Part shown: positions 9,944-21,200 of the stretch, piece by piece
Layout: every line of letters begins with the position of its first letter
How positions within the stretch are numbered: position 1 is the first letter of the stretch
DNA from: Parvularia atlantis
Taxonomy: Eukaryota; Opisthokonta; Rotosphaerida
Assembly: GCA_943704415.1 (NCBI GenBank)
Contig: CALSCO010000368.1
Span: 1-31,123 of the forward strand
Direction: 5' to 3'
DNA: 31,123 nucleotides
The notes under the pieces: model-generated
Told to the model about the DNA's origin: nothing
What the model saw: the letters and a program-made list of their open reading frames with translations, nothing else
The model's database searches: none
Made by a program: the position numbers and the translations under genes

Positions 9944-12900
9944 GGCTGTGTCGCAGACGCCTGGCGCTCGACTTTTTGCGCCTTCTCGAGTGCGGTCGAA
10001 AAGTCGCGCTGTTGCAGCGTCGTCACCGTGCCGTACTTGGTGTGGGCCTCGTCCAGGTACGACAGCAGGACCTGCCGCACAGAGTCAGTACCCCCCCCCC
10101 CCCCCCCCCCCCCCCCCGCACACGCGCACACCTGCGTGTCCGTCAGCCACTCGAGCACGCCCGTGCGCCGCGCCAGGGGGACGATCGTGTACGTGCGCAC
10201 GGCCAATTGCCGCTGCCGCGTCGACGGCCGCTGCGCCAGAAAGTCGTTCACCAACGCAAACACCTGCTGCATCACCGCGTCCTGCCGCAGGTCGTCCCCG
10301 CCCTTGACCAGCTGCTCGTGCCGCCGCCCGTCCGAGCCCAGGCACGCGATCCGCTTCGGCGCCGACTTGCCCGGCGTGTGCTGGTAAAAGGGCTCGAAGC
10401 TCTCCACCCGCACGAGGTCGGCGTAGCGGCACGACGGGTCCACCGGGATTGCGCGCGTGATCACCGGCACGCGCAGCTGCAGCAGCTCCGCGCCCAGCAG
10501 GTGCTCGGGGATGCGCGCCGGCGCGCCCGGCTTGGCCTCGTTTGTCACGTTGGCCAGCTTGATGTAGGCGCGACACAGCCGCCGCAGCACCTCGCGCACG
10601 CCGCCCGTGCACGCCGCGATGATTCGCTCGGCCACCGCGTGCTCGCCCTTGTCCGGGTTGTCGTGCTCGTACGTAAGCGCGAACAGCTTGAACAGCGTGT
10701 GGTACGGGTGCTCGCGCGCCACGCGCGTCAGCAGCGCCTCCAGCTGCCTCTCGAACCAGCTGCGGCCCCCGCCCCCGCCCCCGCTCGTCAGCCGCGCCAC
10801 CAGCTGGTGCAGCAGCGGCACAAACTTGCGGCTCTCGATCCGCCCAAACCACTCCTGGCACACGCCCGCCACCACGGCCACCAGCGACGCGTCCTCGCCG
10901 CCGCCATTGCCACCACCACCACCACTCGTCCGAGTCACCGCCGCCGCCGCCGTCGCAGACGCCACCCCGGCCTCATCCACGGCCGCAAACCACAGCGCGC
11001 ATAGCCGAAATACACTCACGTCAAACTCGTCCGTGTGCACGAGCGCGCGCGCGTAGCTGTCCATAGCCATCTGCAGGAACTCGGCGCGCTTGGCCGCCAG
11101 CACCGCGAGCTCGTCCAGGTACGCTTGGGCCTCACGCGCGCGCACGCGGTGCTGGTGTTGCTCCTCGGCGCGCATCTGTTGCAGCTGCTGCGCAAAGCCC
11201 GGCCGGGCCATGTCCACCAGCACCCCCTGGGCCACCACGCGCAGCTGCTTGGTCTCGTCCGACGTCAGCCGCTCGGTCGTGACGCGGTACTGCCCGTCGG
11301 CAAACGTCGCCACCACGTGGAACGCCTGCGCCTCATCCCCCGTCGTCGCCGTCGCCGCCACCGCCGCCGCCGCGCGTCGCACCGGCCGCAGGTACCGCGC
11401 AAAGATCTCGTCTGGCGTCTGTAGCCGCGCCTCACTCATCCACTGGCCCACGCGCGCCCGCACCAGCGCGCTCGCCCCAGCACCCTGCCGCTGCTGCACG
11501 TCCTGCAGCATCGCGATCGCCGGCTCGTACTGACCCTGCTGGTGGAAGATGCACGCCAGCTCGACGTCGCAGCGCACGCGCGTCTCGGGTGTCATCGTCT
11601 CGCTCGCGTCCCGCACCAGCTGGCCCAGCAGCGTCATCGCCACCGGCAGCTGCGCCGTCCGCCGCGCCAGCGTCGCCGTCTCGAGCGTCAGCTGCGCCGC
11701 CTCGGCAGCCGCCCGCCCGCCCAGCAGCCGCAACACCGTGTTGCGCACGAGCAGCTGCAGCCCGATCTCGTCGGGCCCGCCTCCCGCGCCGCCGCTGCCG
11801 AGCAGCCACGCGTCGAAAGGCCTCACGCCCACGCCCACGCCCGCGCCCAGCGACTCGAGCACGCGCTGCGGCCACACCACCATCGGCTCGCCCTTGCCGT
11901 GCGGCCCGCAGCCCGCCGTCTGTCGCAGCCACTGCTGCACGTCGTTCAGGTCGCTCACCACCGCCGCGCGGCCGAGCACGTCCAGGCCATCCTCAGCCGA
12001 CGACAGCGCCGCGCGCACGCGCTCGCCCGTCGCCGCGACCATCGTCGCCAGCATGCCCATGTCGTCGTTGCGCACGGCTAGCAGCGACCCGTACAGCCCC
12101 GCGTGGAACCCACCCGCCGACACCGGCGGCGCGTCCAGCTGCCACGACGCGTTGCGCCACGCCGCCTCGTACTGCAGCTCGCGCGTCTTGCCCGCCGCAA
12201 ACGCGTTGAGCGTGCTCAGTAGGCCCAGGTGCTGCAGGCCCAGCGCCGTGGCCGCCGTCGACGCCGCCGGAGCAGTGTGCGCCAGAAAGTTGTCGTGCAG
12301 CTGCAGGCTCTCGACCCAGCGGTGCTCGCGCTCGTACCGCTGCGCCAGGGACGGCAGCGCCGACGGGGACGTCACGCCGTACAGCCCGTCCGGGTCGGCG
12401 ATGCTCCCGTACACGCGCATCATCAGGTCCTGCACCCGACTCGGCGCGCCCGCGCGCGACGGCCGCTCGTACGCCGCACCCTGCTCGTACACGTGGTGCT
12501 CTACAAAGCGCAGCGCCGTCGGCGCCAGCCGGCACCGCAGCGCCGCCTCGGCCGCCGTCAGCATGTCAAACTGCGCCCACAACGCCCGCGGCAGCTGCAC
12601 CAGCCCCTGCACCAGCAGCTGCACCGTCTCGATCGGCGCCGTCGCCCACGTCTCAGCCAGGAAGCGCGCCAGCGGCCCCGCCCACCGCTCGTCCACCTCC
12701 AGCGCCTGCACGAGCACGGTCGGGAACACGGCGCGCGCAAACGACGGCTTGAGCAACGCCAGCGCGCCGAGCTGCGCGCACATGGCCCGCAGCGGCGCCG
12801 GCGGCGCCCCTCGTTGCGCCTGCTGATGCTGCACCAGCACCGTCACCAACTGCCCAACCCACTCGGCCGGCGACGCCATGCGCCACCCGGGCGCCGTCCG

Positions 12901-15900
12901 CCGTCCGCTCACCGCCGTCGCCGCCGCCGTCGCCGCGGCCGTCAACGTCGCTGCCGCCGACGACGAGGGGCTCGCGCCCGCCCGCGCCTGCGCGATGTAG
13001 ACCTGCAGCAGCGCGCGCTTGTCACCCGCCACGCGCGTGGTCGCGAGCATCGCTTGCAGCGTGACGTGCGCCGTCGTCGCCACGCGCGGATCCTCGTCCA
13101 CCGTCAGCGCGAGCACCTGCCCGAGAAGGTCCGTCGGCTCGTGCGCGTCGTCGTGCTCGTGCGCGTTGGCATGCAGCGTCTGCAGCCGGCCGAGCATGCG
13201 CACGACCGTGAGCGTCGCAGGCTGCACGCGCAGCAGCGCGCGCTGCAGTCGTCCCGCCTGCGCGCGACTCAGCTGCACGTCGCGCCGGCCCAGCGCCCAC
13301 TCGAGCTTGGCCAGGTCCTCCTCGCGCGCGTGCGGTCCGTCGGGCTCGAGGCACCGCGCCACCAGCGGCCGCTCGGAGATGTGCAGCTCGCCCAGCAGCG
13401 CCTCAACGTGGCCGCTGATCGGTGCCAGCGGGTGCGACTTGCGCCAGCGCAGCAGCGTCGTGCTCACGTGCCACATGACGCTCGCCTGCGCCGCGCCCGT
13501 GCCGAACGACGTACACGCCTGCAGCGCGAGCACGTCAGACCAACCAGCACACACGGCCCGCGCGCGCCCGCGTACGCACGCACCAGTCGGAACGCCTCAA
13601 ACACGCGCAGCCGGTCCAGCGCCCACACGCAGCCACGCATTTGCCGTCGCAGCCACAGGAACATGTCCAGCAACGCAATCACCTGGCCGCCCGCCGCACC
13701 CGCCTTGTCCCACTCGGCCAGCATCGTCAGTCGCTCGACCGCGGCCAGCACACGCGCCGCAGGGAAGCACACGAGCGCGAGCGGCGCCTCGGCCGCGAAC
13801 CGCGCCAGGGCGCTCATCGGCGGCACCGCCCCAGCCAGGTCCAGCCAGCCAAACAACAGCGGCAATGCCTCGGCCGCGTGCGTCTTGGCCAGCGCCGACC
13901 ACGTCGCCCGCCCAAGCTGCGTCACCGCGCGCCGCTGCGGCTCAGGCTCGCCCATCAGCAGCGTCAGGGCCACAAAGCTCGGCAGCTGCGTCAGGCTGAG
14001 CGTAACCGCCGCCACGCCCGCCGGCGCCGCCGCACCCAGCTTGGTGAACGCCCAGTGCTGCACGGCCGCGGCTGCGCGAGCGTCCGGACCAAACACGCGC
14101 AGGACTGCCTCGTCCCCGTCGTGCGCGAGCTGGACGATCGCCGACGCCGCGCTGGCTCTGACCGACTCGAGCAGGTGCTGCCGTGACTCGGCGCCCATGC
14201 AGCGCGCGAGCGAGTCGAGCAGCGGCATTAGCGGCGCGCCGCGGTCGCCGTGAAGCAGCAGCAGCACGAGCGCATCCTGGCCGGCATACGGGCTCGTGCT
14301 GGCGACCTCGGCCAGGAAGAGCGCGTGCGCGGTCGCGTGCAGCGGCGAGGCGCGCTCGCCAGGTGACGACCAGCGCTGCACGAGGGCGAGGTGCGTCTTG
14401 GGTGGCTCGAGCAGGAGCGCCGACGCCGCCGCCCGCACAGCCTCGAGACAGACGCGCGTGCAGCCGTCCGCCAACAGGCACCGTCGCGCGGGCCGCAGCA
14501 GGTTGTCCGGCAGCAGCAGGTTGAGCGGCTCGAGCGCGCGGCTGGGCTCGTCGCCTGCCTCGTCCGCGTCGGCGCACAGCATCGGCGCCGCGCCGGCCGC
14601 GAGGATGCCCGCGAGGAGGCGCACAAACTGTGCGCGCGTCGACGGCGCCGCAAAGAACACGCCCCACTCGTCCGCCGCGGCGTCGCCCGTGTCGCCCTCG
14701 GCGTACGCGCACCACCGGTCCAGCACGAGCGCTTCAAACAGCGGCGACACCCACGCCTTCGCTTGCTCGCTCGCGTCTTGCACGAGCGCGCAGATGCACG
14801 CCTCGACCAGCTGCACCATCGCTGCGTTGGCCCACGCGTGGCTCGTCCCGAGCTCGCCGCCGCGCTGGCTCGTCAGCCGCTCCGTCAGGGCCTTGGCCAC
14901 ATTGAGCACGTGCAGCCCCGGCGCCATCACAAACAGCGTCTCGAGCAGCAACAGCGCCGGCTGCGGGCCCGGCTGCTGCAGTGGCATACTCGCCAGCGAC
15001 TTGTCGGGTCCCAGCAGCGCCACCAGCGCCCGCAACGCAAACGCCCGCACGACCACCACCGGCGACGTCTCGTCGTCGTCCAGCAGCCAGTCCACGCACG
15101 GCACAAGCACAACCTGCTCCGAGTTGTAGTGCCGCTGCGCCGCCGTCTCGTCGCCCCCCGCACCCGGCATCGCCAACGTCGCCAGGTCGCGCAGCAGGTC
15201 CACGTACGCGCCAGCGTCGGCAAACCGAGCAAATGTCGCAAACTGCTCCGCGTCCTGTACTGCTGGGCCAGGCCGCGCAGCACCACTTGCAACAACAGCG
15301 CGCGAGGCCCACGGCCGCGCACGCGACAGGCCCATGCACGCCACCAGCAGCTCGAGCGCCTCGGCCAACAGATCCGCGCGGGTCATGAGGCGCACGAGCG
15401 CGCTCAGCAGAAGTGTGTGCGCCGCCTGCGCCACGGCCATTCCGTCCTCGTTGCGCGACCACCGCGAGGCCACGAGCACGGCTGCGAGGGCTGCCCGCAC
15501 CGTCTGTCGCAGCACCTGGTCGCCGCTGCCGTGCGCCATGCCGTCGCGCGCGCCGTTCACGAGCGTCCACAGCGCCGCGACAACGCTCCCGCTCAGGCCT
15601 GCGCTGTTGCTGTCGACGTCGGCACCGGCCGTCGCTGGGGCGCGCTCGGTCGCCGCGGCTCCGTCACCGGCGAGACGGCCGTGCGCAAAGATGTCCACGA
15701 TACGCTCTGTCTCGCGCGCAACCGTCCTCGCCAGGGCGTCCTCCAGGCGAAACACGTCGGCCACGAGCGCGCTCCAGAGCGGCTCCCAGTCCTCGCGCGC
15801 GTGCTTGATCGGCGCGAGCGGCACCTGCAGCGCGGTCGCGAGCAGCGACCAGGGCAGGGCGTCGGCGCCGCGCAGCACCCACGCGAGCCACGCGTCCACG

Positions 15901-17960
15901 TGCGCGCGGTCCAGCGGCATCACGCGAAACACCTCGACCAGGCACCGCACCACGCTCGCGCTCGGCCGCACCAGGCCGCCCGCGAGCACCTTGGACGGCT
16001 GAACGAGCGCCTGCAGATCGTCGGTCGTGTCGAGAAGCGCCGCCGCCACGGTCGCGCCCACGAGCTCGGCCGCAGCGTCGGCCAGGAGCGGCTGGCTGAG
16101 GCGGTCGATCGACTGTCGCGCTAGCGTGCGCACACCGTCGAGCGTGCGCGCGGTCTCGGCGTCGCCCGCGCCCACCAGCACCGGCACGAGGGCAGCGAGC
16201 GCGCGCAGCACTTGCGGCTGGCGCGCGGCCGTGCACGTCCCGTTTGCAAACGCAGCCACGAGCGCATCGGCGACCGTGCGCGCAAAGCCGGCGTCCGCGG
16301 GCGCAGCCATCTGCCGCGCATGCCGCGCGTGAGGGCCGGCTAGCAACAGCACACCACGCCGCCACGCACCAGGTCGGCCGCCTCGGTCACGGCCTGGAGG
16401 AACGCCGAGCTGGCGGCGCGGGTGGCGGCGATGGCCATCGTGCGCAGGGCGTCGTCGCCGAGGGGCTCGGGGCGCGTGCGGCGGCGCTTATTGGGCTGCT
16501 CGGTGCCGGCACTGCTGCTGCCGCTCGTGATGGGCGCCGTGTCGTCGTCGTTGTCGTCGCCGCCCTCGCCCTCGCGCGTGCGCCACATGTGCAACAGGAG
16601 CCGTGCGGTGACGTCGGTGTGCGCGCCGGCAACCGGCGTGACGGCGCCGCGCTCGCGGTCCCAGTCGATTTGTAGCTGTGCGCGCGCGTCTCAGCCACCG
16701 AGCAGCGCAGGCGGCGGCGGCAGCCGCGGCGCACCTGGCGCAGGAGCAGGTCGCACGTCGCTGCGTCCATCTGGCCCAGGTTGAGACGCGCGCACTCGCA
16801 CACCTGTTTGTGCGCGCACGGGCGTGATCAGTGCACGCACGATTCACACGCAGAGACCACACTTGGCCGCGCACGCCCGCGTCGCCAGTGGCCCAGAGCG
16901 ACACAACGGCCGGGACGAGCACACCGCGCCACTGCGCCTCGCGCGCGACCTCGAGCGGCGCGAGCCGCTGCAGCTGGTTGAGCGCAGCGAGGGCAAACGC
17001 CGCGGCCGGCGCTGCGCCCTGCAGCTGCGCGTGGTGGTGGTGGTGGCGCTGCGGCTGCGGCGACGCGCTCATCAGCAGTTGCTTGCCCGCCGCGACAAGT
17101 GCCGGCACGTGCTCGGCCACGCTGGTCGGCGCGCACAGCACGAGCCTGCGCACCGGCGTCAGCGCTACTCGGCCGGGCGGGCGCAGGTGCAGGCTCACCG
17201 GTAGTACAGCTTGGCCAGCAGCTCCTCGTGCTTGGGCCGGTCGGCCGCGGCGAGCTTGGCGGCGGCAAAGACACGCGCATTGACCGCGCCCCAGAGGTTG
17301 TCCCAGAGGCGTGCATGGGCGGCGACGTGGTCGCGGTAGCGCTTGAGCCGGAGCGGGCACAGCAGCAGCGCCTTGTAGACGCTGACGAGCGCGGGCGGGT
17401 TGGCGTCGAGCGCGCCGCGCTTGAGGACCTTGCGCAGGATGGTCTGCGTGACGTCGTCGAGGGTCTCGGCCGCGAGCCGGCCCGTGCTCCGGCGGTTGTC
17501 GGCCGCGAGGAGGACAGCGCGCAGCGCGTCCGAGTACCATCGTAGGGTCTCGTTGGCCTTGGTGGCCTCGGCCGCGCGCTTCGGCTCGCCCTTCTGGCGC
17601 GCGTCGAGCACGGTGACGGCGAGCGCGGTGAGGGTGCTGCGGACGGGCGTGTCCCAGGTCATCGGCGCGCCCGCATCCAGCTCGGCCCACACGTCCTCGC
17701 CCTCGATCGCGTCGAGCACACGCCGCATCGCGTCCTGCGCGCACGGCCCGGCCGACAGTTAAGCGCGCGCCATGCGCGCCATCGCGTGCGGCACGCACTT
17801 TGCGCTCCTGCACGCGCGTCGCCATCACCAGCGCCTGGCACGCGGCCTGCAGCGACCCGATCGACCCGGACGACGCGCCGGCCGCGCCGGGCCCGGCGCC
17901 GGTTCCGGCGCCAAGGTCGTCGAAGCCGTGGTCGACTTGCGCGGCATCGTCGTCATCCAT
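9286..17960 (-). CDS. ATM: ATM/Tel1 DNA-damage checkpoint kinase (PIKK)
   Basis: A nuclear Ser/Thr kinase for double-strand breaks and telomeres, 2,751 residues. Exons: 17960-17799, 17734-17199, 17145-16863, 16803-16735, 16675-16370, 16310-13584, 13518-10132, 10071-9286. Exon 1 ends with the TAN motif (V45-x3-R49-x2-E52-R53), completed across intron 1. An alpha-solenoid follows, then FAT (YEAAWRNASWQ). The kinase domain has LVKGGDDLRQDAVMQQ (Lys about 2433), GLGDRHSQN (catalytic Asp about 2606), IDLGVAF (Asp about 2625) and PFRLTREIVDGMG. FATC ends RGWRPWL. These match ATM rather than ATR, TOR or DNA-PK. Eleven Gln interrupt the kinase N-C lobe region (about 2535-2545). The last intron (10131-10072) carries a 27-nt G run. 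A further in-frame intron at 15322-15263 is possible and would remove 20 odd residues. The start is the first ATG, with G at -3 and +4. Confidence 0.93.
9907..9939 (-). repeat. CAG repeat encoding polyglutamine in the ATM kinase domain
   Basis: On the coding (minus) strand, ten CAG codons followed by one CAA encode 11 glutamines. They fall just before the segment ESPAIATFRDILARF, between conserved kinase motifs, where human ATM has no such tract. A length-variable microsatellite is likely. Confidence 0.9.
10072..10131 (-). other. ATM intron with 27-nt G homopolymer
   Basis: On the minus strand the intron runs GTGTGCG...(G27)...TACTGACTCTGTGCGGCAG. It has a clear ACTGAC branch site and a CAG end. 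At the given length it is 60 nt and stop-free, so a naive frame translates it as polyglycine. Splicing joins LEWLTDTQ to VLLSYLDEAH, as ATM alignment requires. The true G count is uncertain because homopolymers are poorly sequenced. Confidence 0.85.
15263..15322 (-). other. Possible extra in-frame intron in ATM
   Basis: The minus-strand segment starts GTGCGCGG and ends CCCAG. It is 60 nt, stop-free and flanked by good coding sequence. Left in, it encodes an Arg/Pro/Ala/Gly-rich stretch that looks out of frame. Removed, it joins MGLS to PVQDAEQFATF in phase. No clear CTGAC branch site is present, so this is tentative. Confidence 0.4.
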
Positions 17961-18296
17961 GACGTAAGATCGGTGCGTGCGGCCGGCCAATCAGCGTGCG
18001 AGCCGTTTCCGGCCCTCGTTGTATTTTTGTCCTCGTGCGGCGTGTGCGGCGCAGTGCCGTGCCGTGCCGTCGTCACCACAGTGCCGCTGTGCGCGCGCGC
18101 GTCCCCTCGCTCTCTCTCGCACAACTTCCGTCGCTGCTGTCGTCGCGCGCGCCGGGCGCTGCGGCCCCGTTGCGCACACCTGACGTGGCGTGGGCGCACC
18201 GCGTGTGCGCAACGCCTCGTGGTGCCCGCACGCTGACCCCACGCTTTCCGCGCGAACCATGGTCAGGCCGCACGGACGCGCCCCCTTGCCGCGAGG
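17961..18296. promoter_or_regulatory. Divergent promoter region between ATM and IQGAP
   Basis: These 336 bp hold no convincing gene. A CCAAT box sits in GGCCAATCAGC (CCAAT at 17987-17991), a common feature of bidirectional promoters. TGACGTAA (17960-17967), a CRE/bZIP-like site, abuts the ATM start codon. ACAACTTCCG (18121-18130) repeats a 10-mer from the RhoGAP/Tps3 promoter. TTTCCGCGCGAA (18245-18256) is a weak E2F-like match. An ATG in strong context (18259, ACCATGG) opens a frame overlapping the IQGAP start and could act as an upstream ORF. Confidence 0.5.
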
Positions 18297-21200
18297 ATGG
18301 AGGGCGAGAGCGAGTTCCACAAGCACGGCATCGAGGGCCGCGAGCGCATCATCAACCCCGCGGGCGAGCCCTACGTCGACAGCGACAAACCGCGCGACTC
18401 GGCGTGGATGGACGCCGAGCGCAAGCGCATCATCGCGCGCGAGTACCTGACCCACATCGGCGAGGCCAAGGAGTGGATCGAGGCTTGCATCAAAGAGGAG
18501 CTGCCGCCCATTACCCAGCTCGAGGACGGCCTGCGCAACGGCGTGTTCCTGGCCAAGCTCGGCCGGTTCTTCGCCAAGGAGGCCGTGCGACGCATCCACG
18601 ACGAGCACCAGAAGGACGACCTCAACCTGAGGCACTCGGACAACTTCAACGCCTTCGCGACCGCATGTCGCAAGGTCAAGCTGCCCCTCACCTACTTCTT
18701 CGAGCTGACAGACCTCTACGACAAGAAGAACATGCCCAAGGTCGTCTACATGATCCACGCGCTCAGTCACTATCTGGCCAAGCTTGGCCTTGCGCCGCAG
18801 ATCAACAACCTCATGGGCCAGCTCACGTTCACCGGTGCGTGCGGCGGGGGCGGTGCCGGTCGCCCGTGCTGACTTTGATGCGCACGCAGACGAGGAGCTC
18901 GAGCGCGCCGCGCACGGCCTCGGCAACCTGCAGATGCCCGCCTTTGGCAACATCAGCGCGTCGCTCGACAAGGAGGTGCCGTGTGCGGCTGCCCGTGTGT
19001 GTGCGCGCGCGCGCTCAAGCCGCGCACGACCGCGCACGACCGCGCGCACAGCTCGGCGTCGAGTCGATCAGCGAGGAGGAGCGCACGCGCCGCGAGACCC
19101 GCGCGATGATGGGCGAGTACGAGGAGGCGACGCGCGAGCTGCTGCACTGGGTCGACGACTCGACGCAGCTGCTGAGCGACAACGCCTTCGACATCTACGA
19201 CCGCGACGCCGTCGCCAAGGTCGAGAGCGAGACCGAGGCGTACAAGGTCGGCAAGAAGCACCGGTGCGTGCCGCGCCGCGCCTTGCCTCAAGGGCGCGCT
19301 CACACTCGCCGCGTGTGCAGCGAGACGACGAAGGAGGCGCTCAAGAGCAAGTTTGAGAGCATCGCCCAGAAGCTCGCGTCCAAGGACCTCGGCGAGTACG
19401 ACTGCCCCGACGGTCTGCGCCCGGCCGACGTGCAGGCGCGCTGGGACACCATGCTCGCGGCGGAGAGCGCGCGCAACGAGGCGCTAGGCCGCGCGTTGGC
19501 CGAGGCGCAGCGGCGTCACGGCTACGAGGTGCACGCCGGCGAGCTCAACGCGTGGTTCGAGGAGCGCACGCGCGAGGTGCGCGCCCGGGCTGCGCGCGCG
19601 CGTGCTCCGCTGAACCGCGCGCACCCCGGCAGTACAACGGCCGCAACTTCCCCAACAGCGTGGAGGAGGTCAAGGCGCTGATCGCGCGCCTGGACGAGGA
19701 GGGCGCGACGCGCGCAGCCAAGCGGGGCGAGATTGACGAGCTGGCGGGCGAGCTCGCGGCGCTCCACGCCTACACGCCGCCGGCGGGCAAGACGGTCGAG
19801 GACGTGCGCCGCAACTACGAGCGCATGGAGGAGGCAGCGGCGAACCGCGCGGCCGCGCTCAAGCAGCAGCAGAAGCTGCTCGAGGAGCAGGACCGCGCCA
19901 AGCACTTCAGGGACAACGAAGACAAGCTGACCGTGCTCCAGGCCAACATGCGCGGCGCCCTCGCCCGCAAGGCGTACAAGGACCGCCTGCAAAAGTGGAA
20001 GGAGCACGAGAGCATGATCGAGAAGGTGCGCGCGTGCGACCGGCCAAGCAGTGAGCCACACACAACTCACACGCGCACGCGCAACTCTCCACCAGATCCA
20101 GGCCCACGGCCTCGGCTTCCTCGTGCGCCGCCGCATCCGCGCGATGAAGGACTACTACAAGCAGCACATCGACAAGATCGTCAAGATCCAGGCGCTCGCC
20201 CGCGGCCGCGCCGCGCGTCGGCAGTACAAGAACTTTGGTGCGCGTGGTCGGCTGCGTTGCGCCCCCGTGTGCGCCTCGCTGATGCTGTGCCCGCCCGCGC
20301 GCCGCAGTCGAGCTGGACAACACGCCCGTCGACACGGTCCAGCGCTTCCTGCACCTGCTCGACGACAGCGACCGCGACTTTGACGAAGAGCTGGGTGCGT
20401 GGTCGGTGCACCACTTGCGGCCGTGAGCGCTGAGAAGGGCTGCGCGCGTAGAGCTCGAGCGCCTCAAGGAGCAGGTCGTGTACAACATCCGCGACAACAA
20501 CGACCGCGAGAAGGAGCTCAGTTCCCTCGACATCAAGATCGCCCTGCTGATCAAGAACCGCACGTCGCTCGAGGACGTCGTCGAGACCACGGCCAAGTTC
20601 ATGAAGAAGATGAAGCGCGAGAGCGCCGAGCAGGGCGGCCTCAAGACGCTCGACAAGGAGGCGCGCCACAAGCTCGAGGGGTACCAGCACCTGTTCTACC
20701 TGCTGCAGGTGCGCGACGCGCCGTGCGCGCAGCGCTGTGCGCGGGCCTCACGCGCGACACGACGCGCCGCGCCAGACCGAGCCGCACTACATGGCCAAGC
20801 TCATCTTCCGCATGCGCATCCAGGACGACGTGCAGAAGTTTGTCGAGAACATCGTCCTCACCCTGTACGGCCATGCCCAGGTCGCGCGCGAGGAGTACCT
20901 CCTGCTCAAGTTGTTTGAGCACGCGCTCGAGGAGGAGATGCGCACGGTACGCGGGCGCTGCGTGCGAGTGCGACACCGCGGCGGCTGACGCCCTTAGCAG
21001 GTCAACGACCTGCAGGACATCCTCAAGGGCAACCCGGTGTTCATGAAGCTCGTCGTGCACTACAGCCGGTGCGCGCGCGTGTCTGGCGGCAGCAGCCAAA
21101 GGGCGCTGACGCCGGGACGGCAGCGGCGCCAAGGAGCAGCAGTTCCTGCGCGAGCTGCTGCAGCCGCTGGTGAAGGAGATCATCGACAAGCCCGAGCTCG

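Noticed and set aside
10085-10117. Polyglycine segment encoded in the ATM frame
   Set aside because: A donor, an ACTGAC branch site and a CAG acceptor flank the run, and ATM alignment needs the segment removed. It is intron.
12229-14253. Long plus-strand open frame (674 codons) opposite ATM
   Set aside because: It is antisense to clear ATM coding sequence and is rich in Arg, His and Gln without any domain. Extreme GC content makes long chance frames common.
14391-16124. 577-codon plus-strand frame opposite the ATM solenoid
   Set aside because: It is the shadow of the ATM exon, with low-complexity Arg/His/Gln composition and no recognisable motif.
18259-18450. IQGAP start at the strong-context ATG 18259
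   Set aside because: It is in a different frame from the CH-domain exon, and no splice pair brings it into frame. At most it is an upstream ORF.
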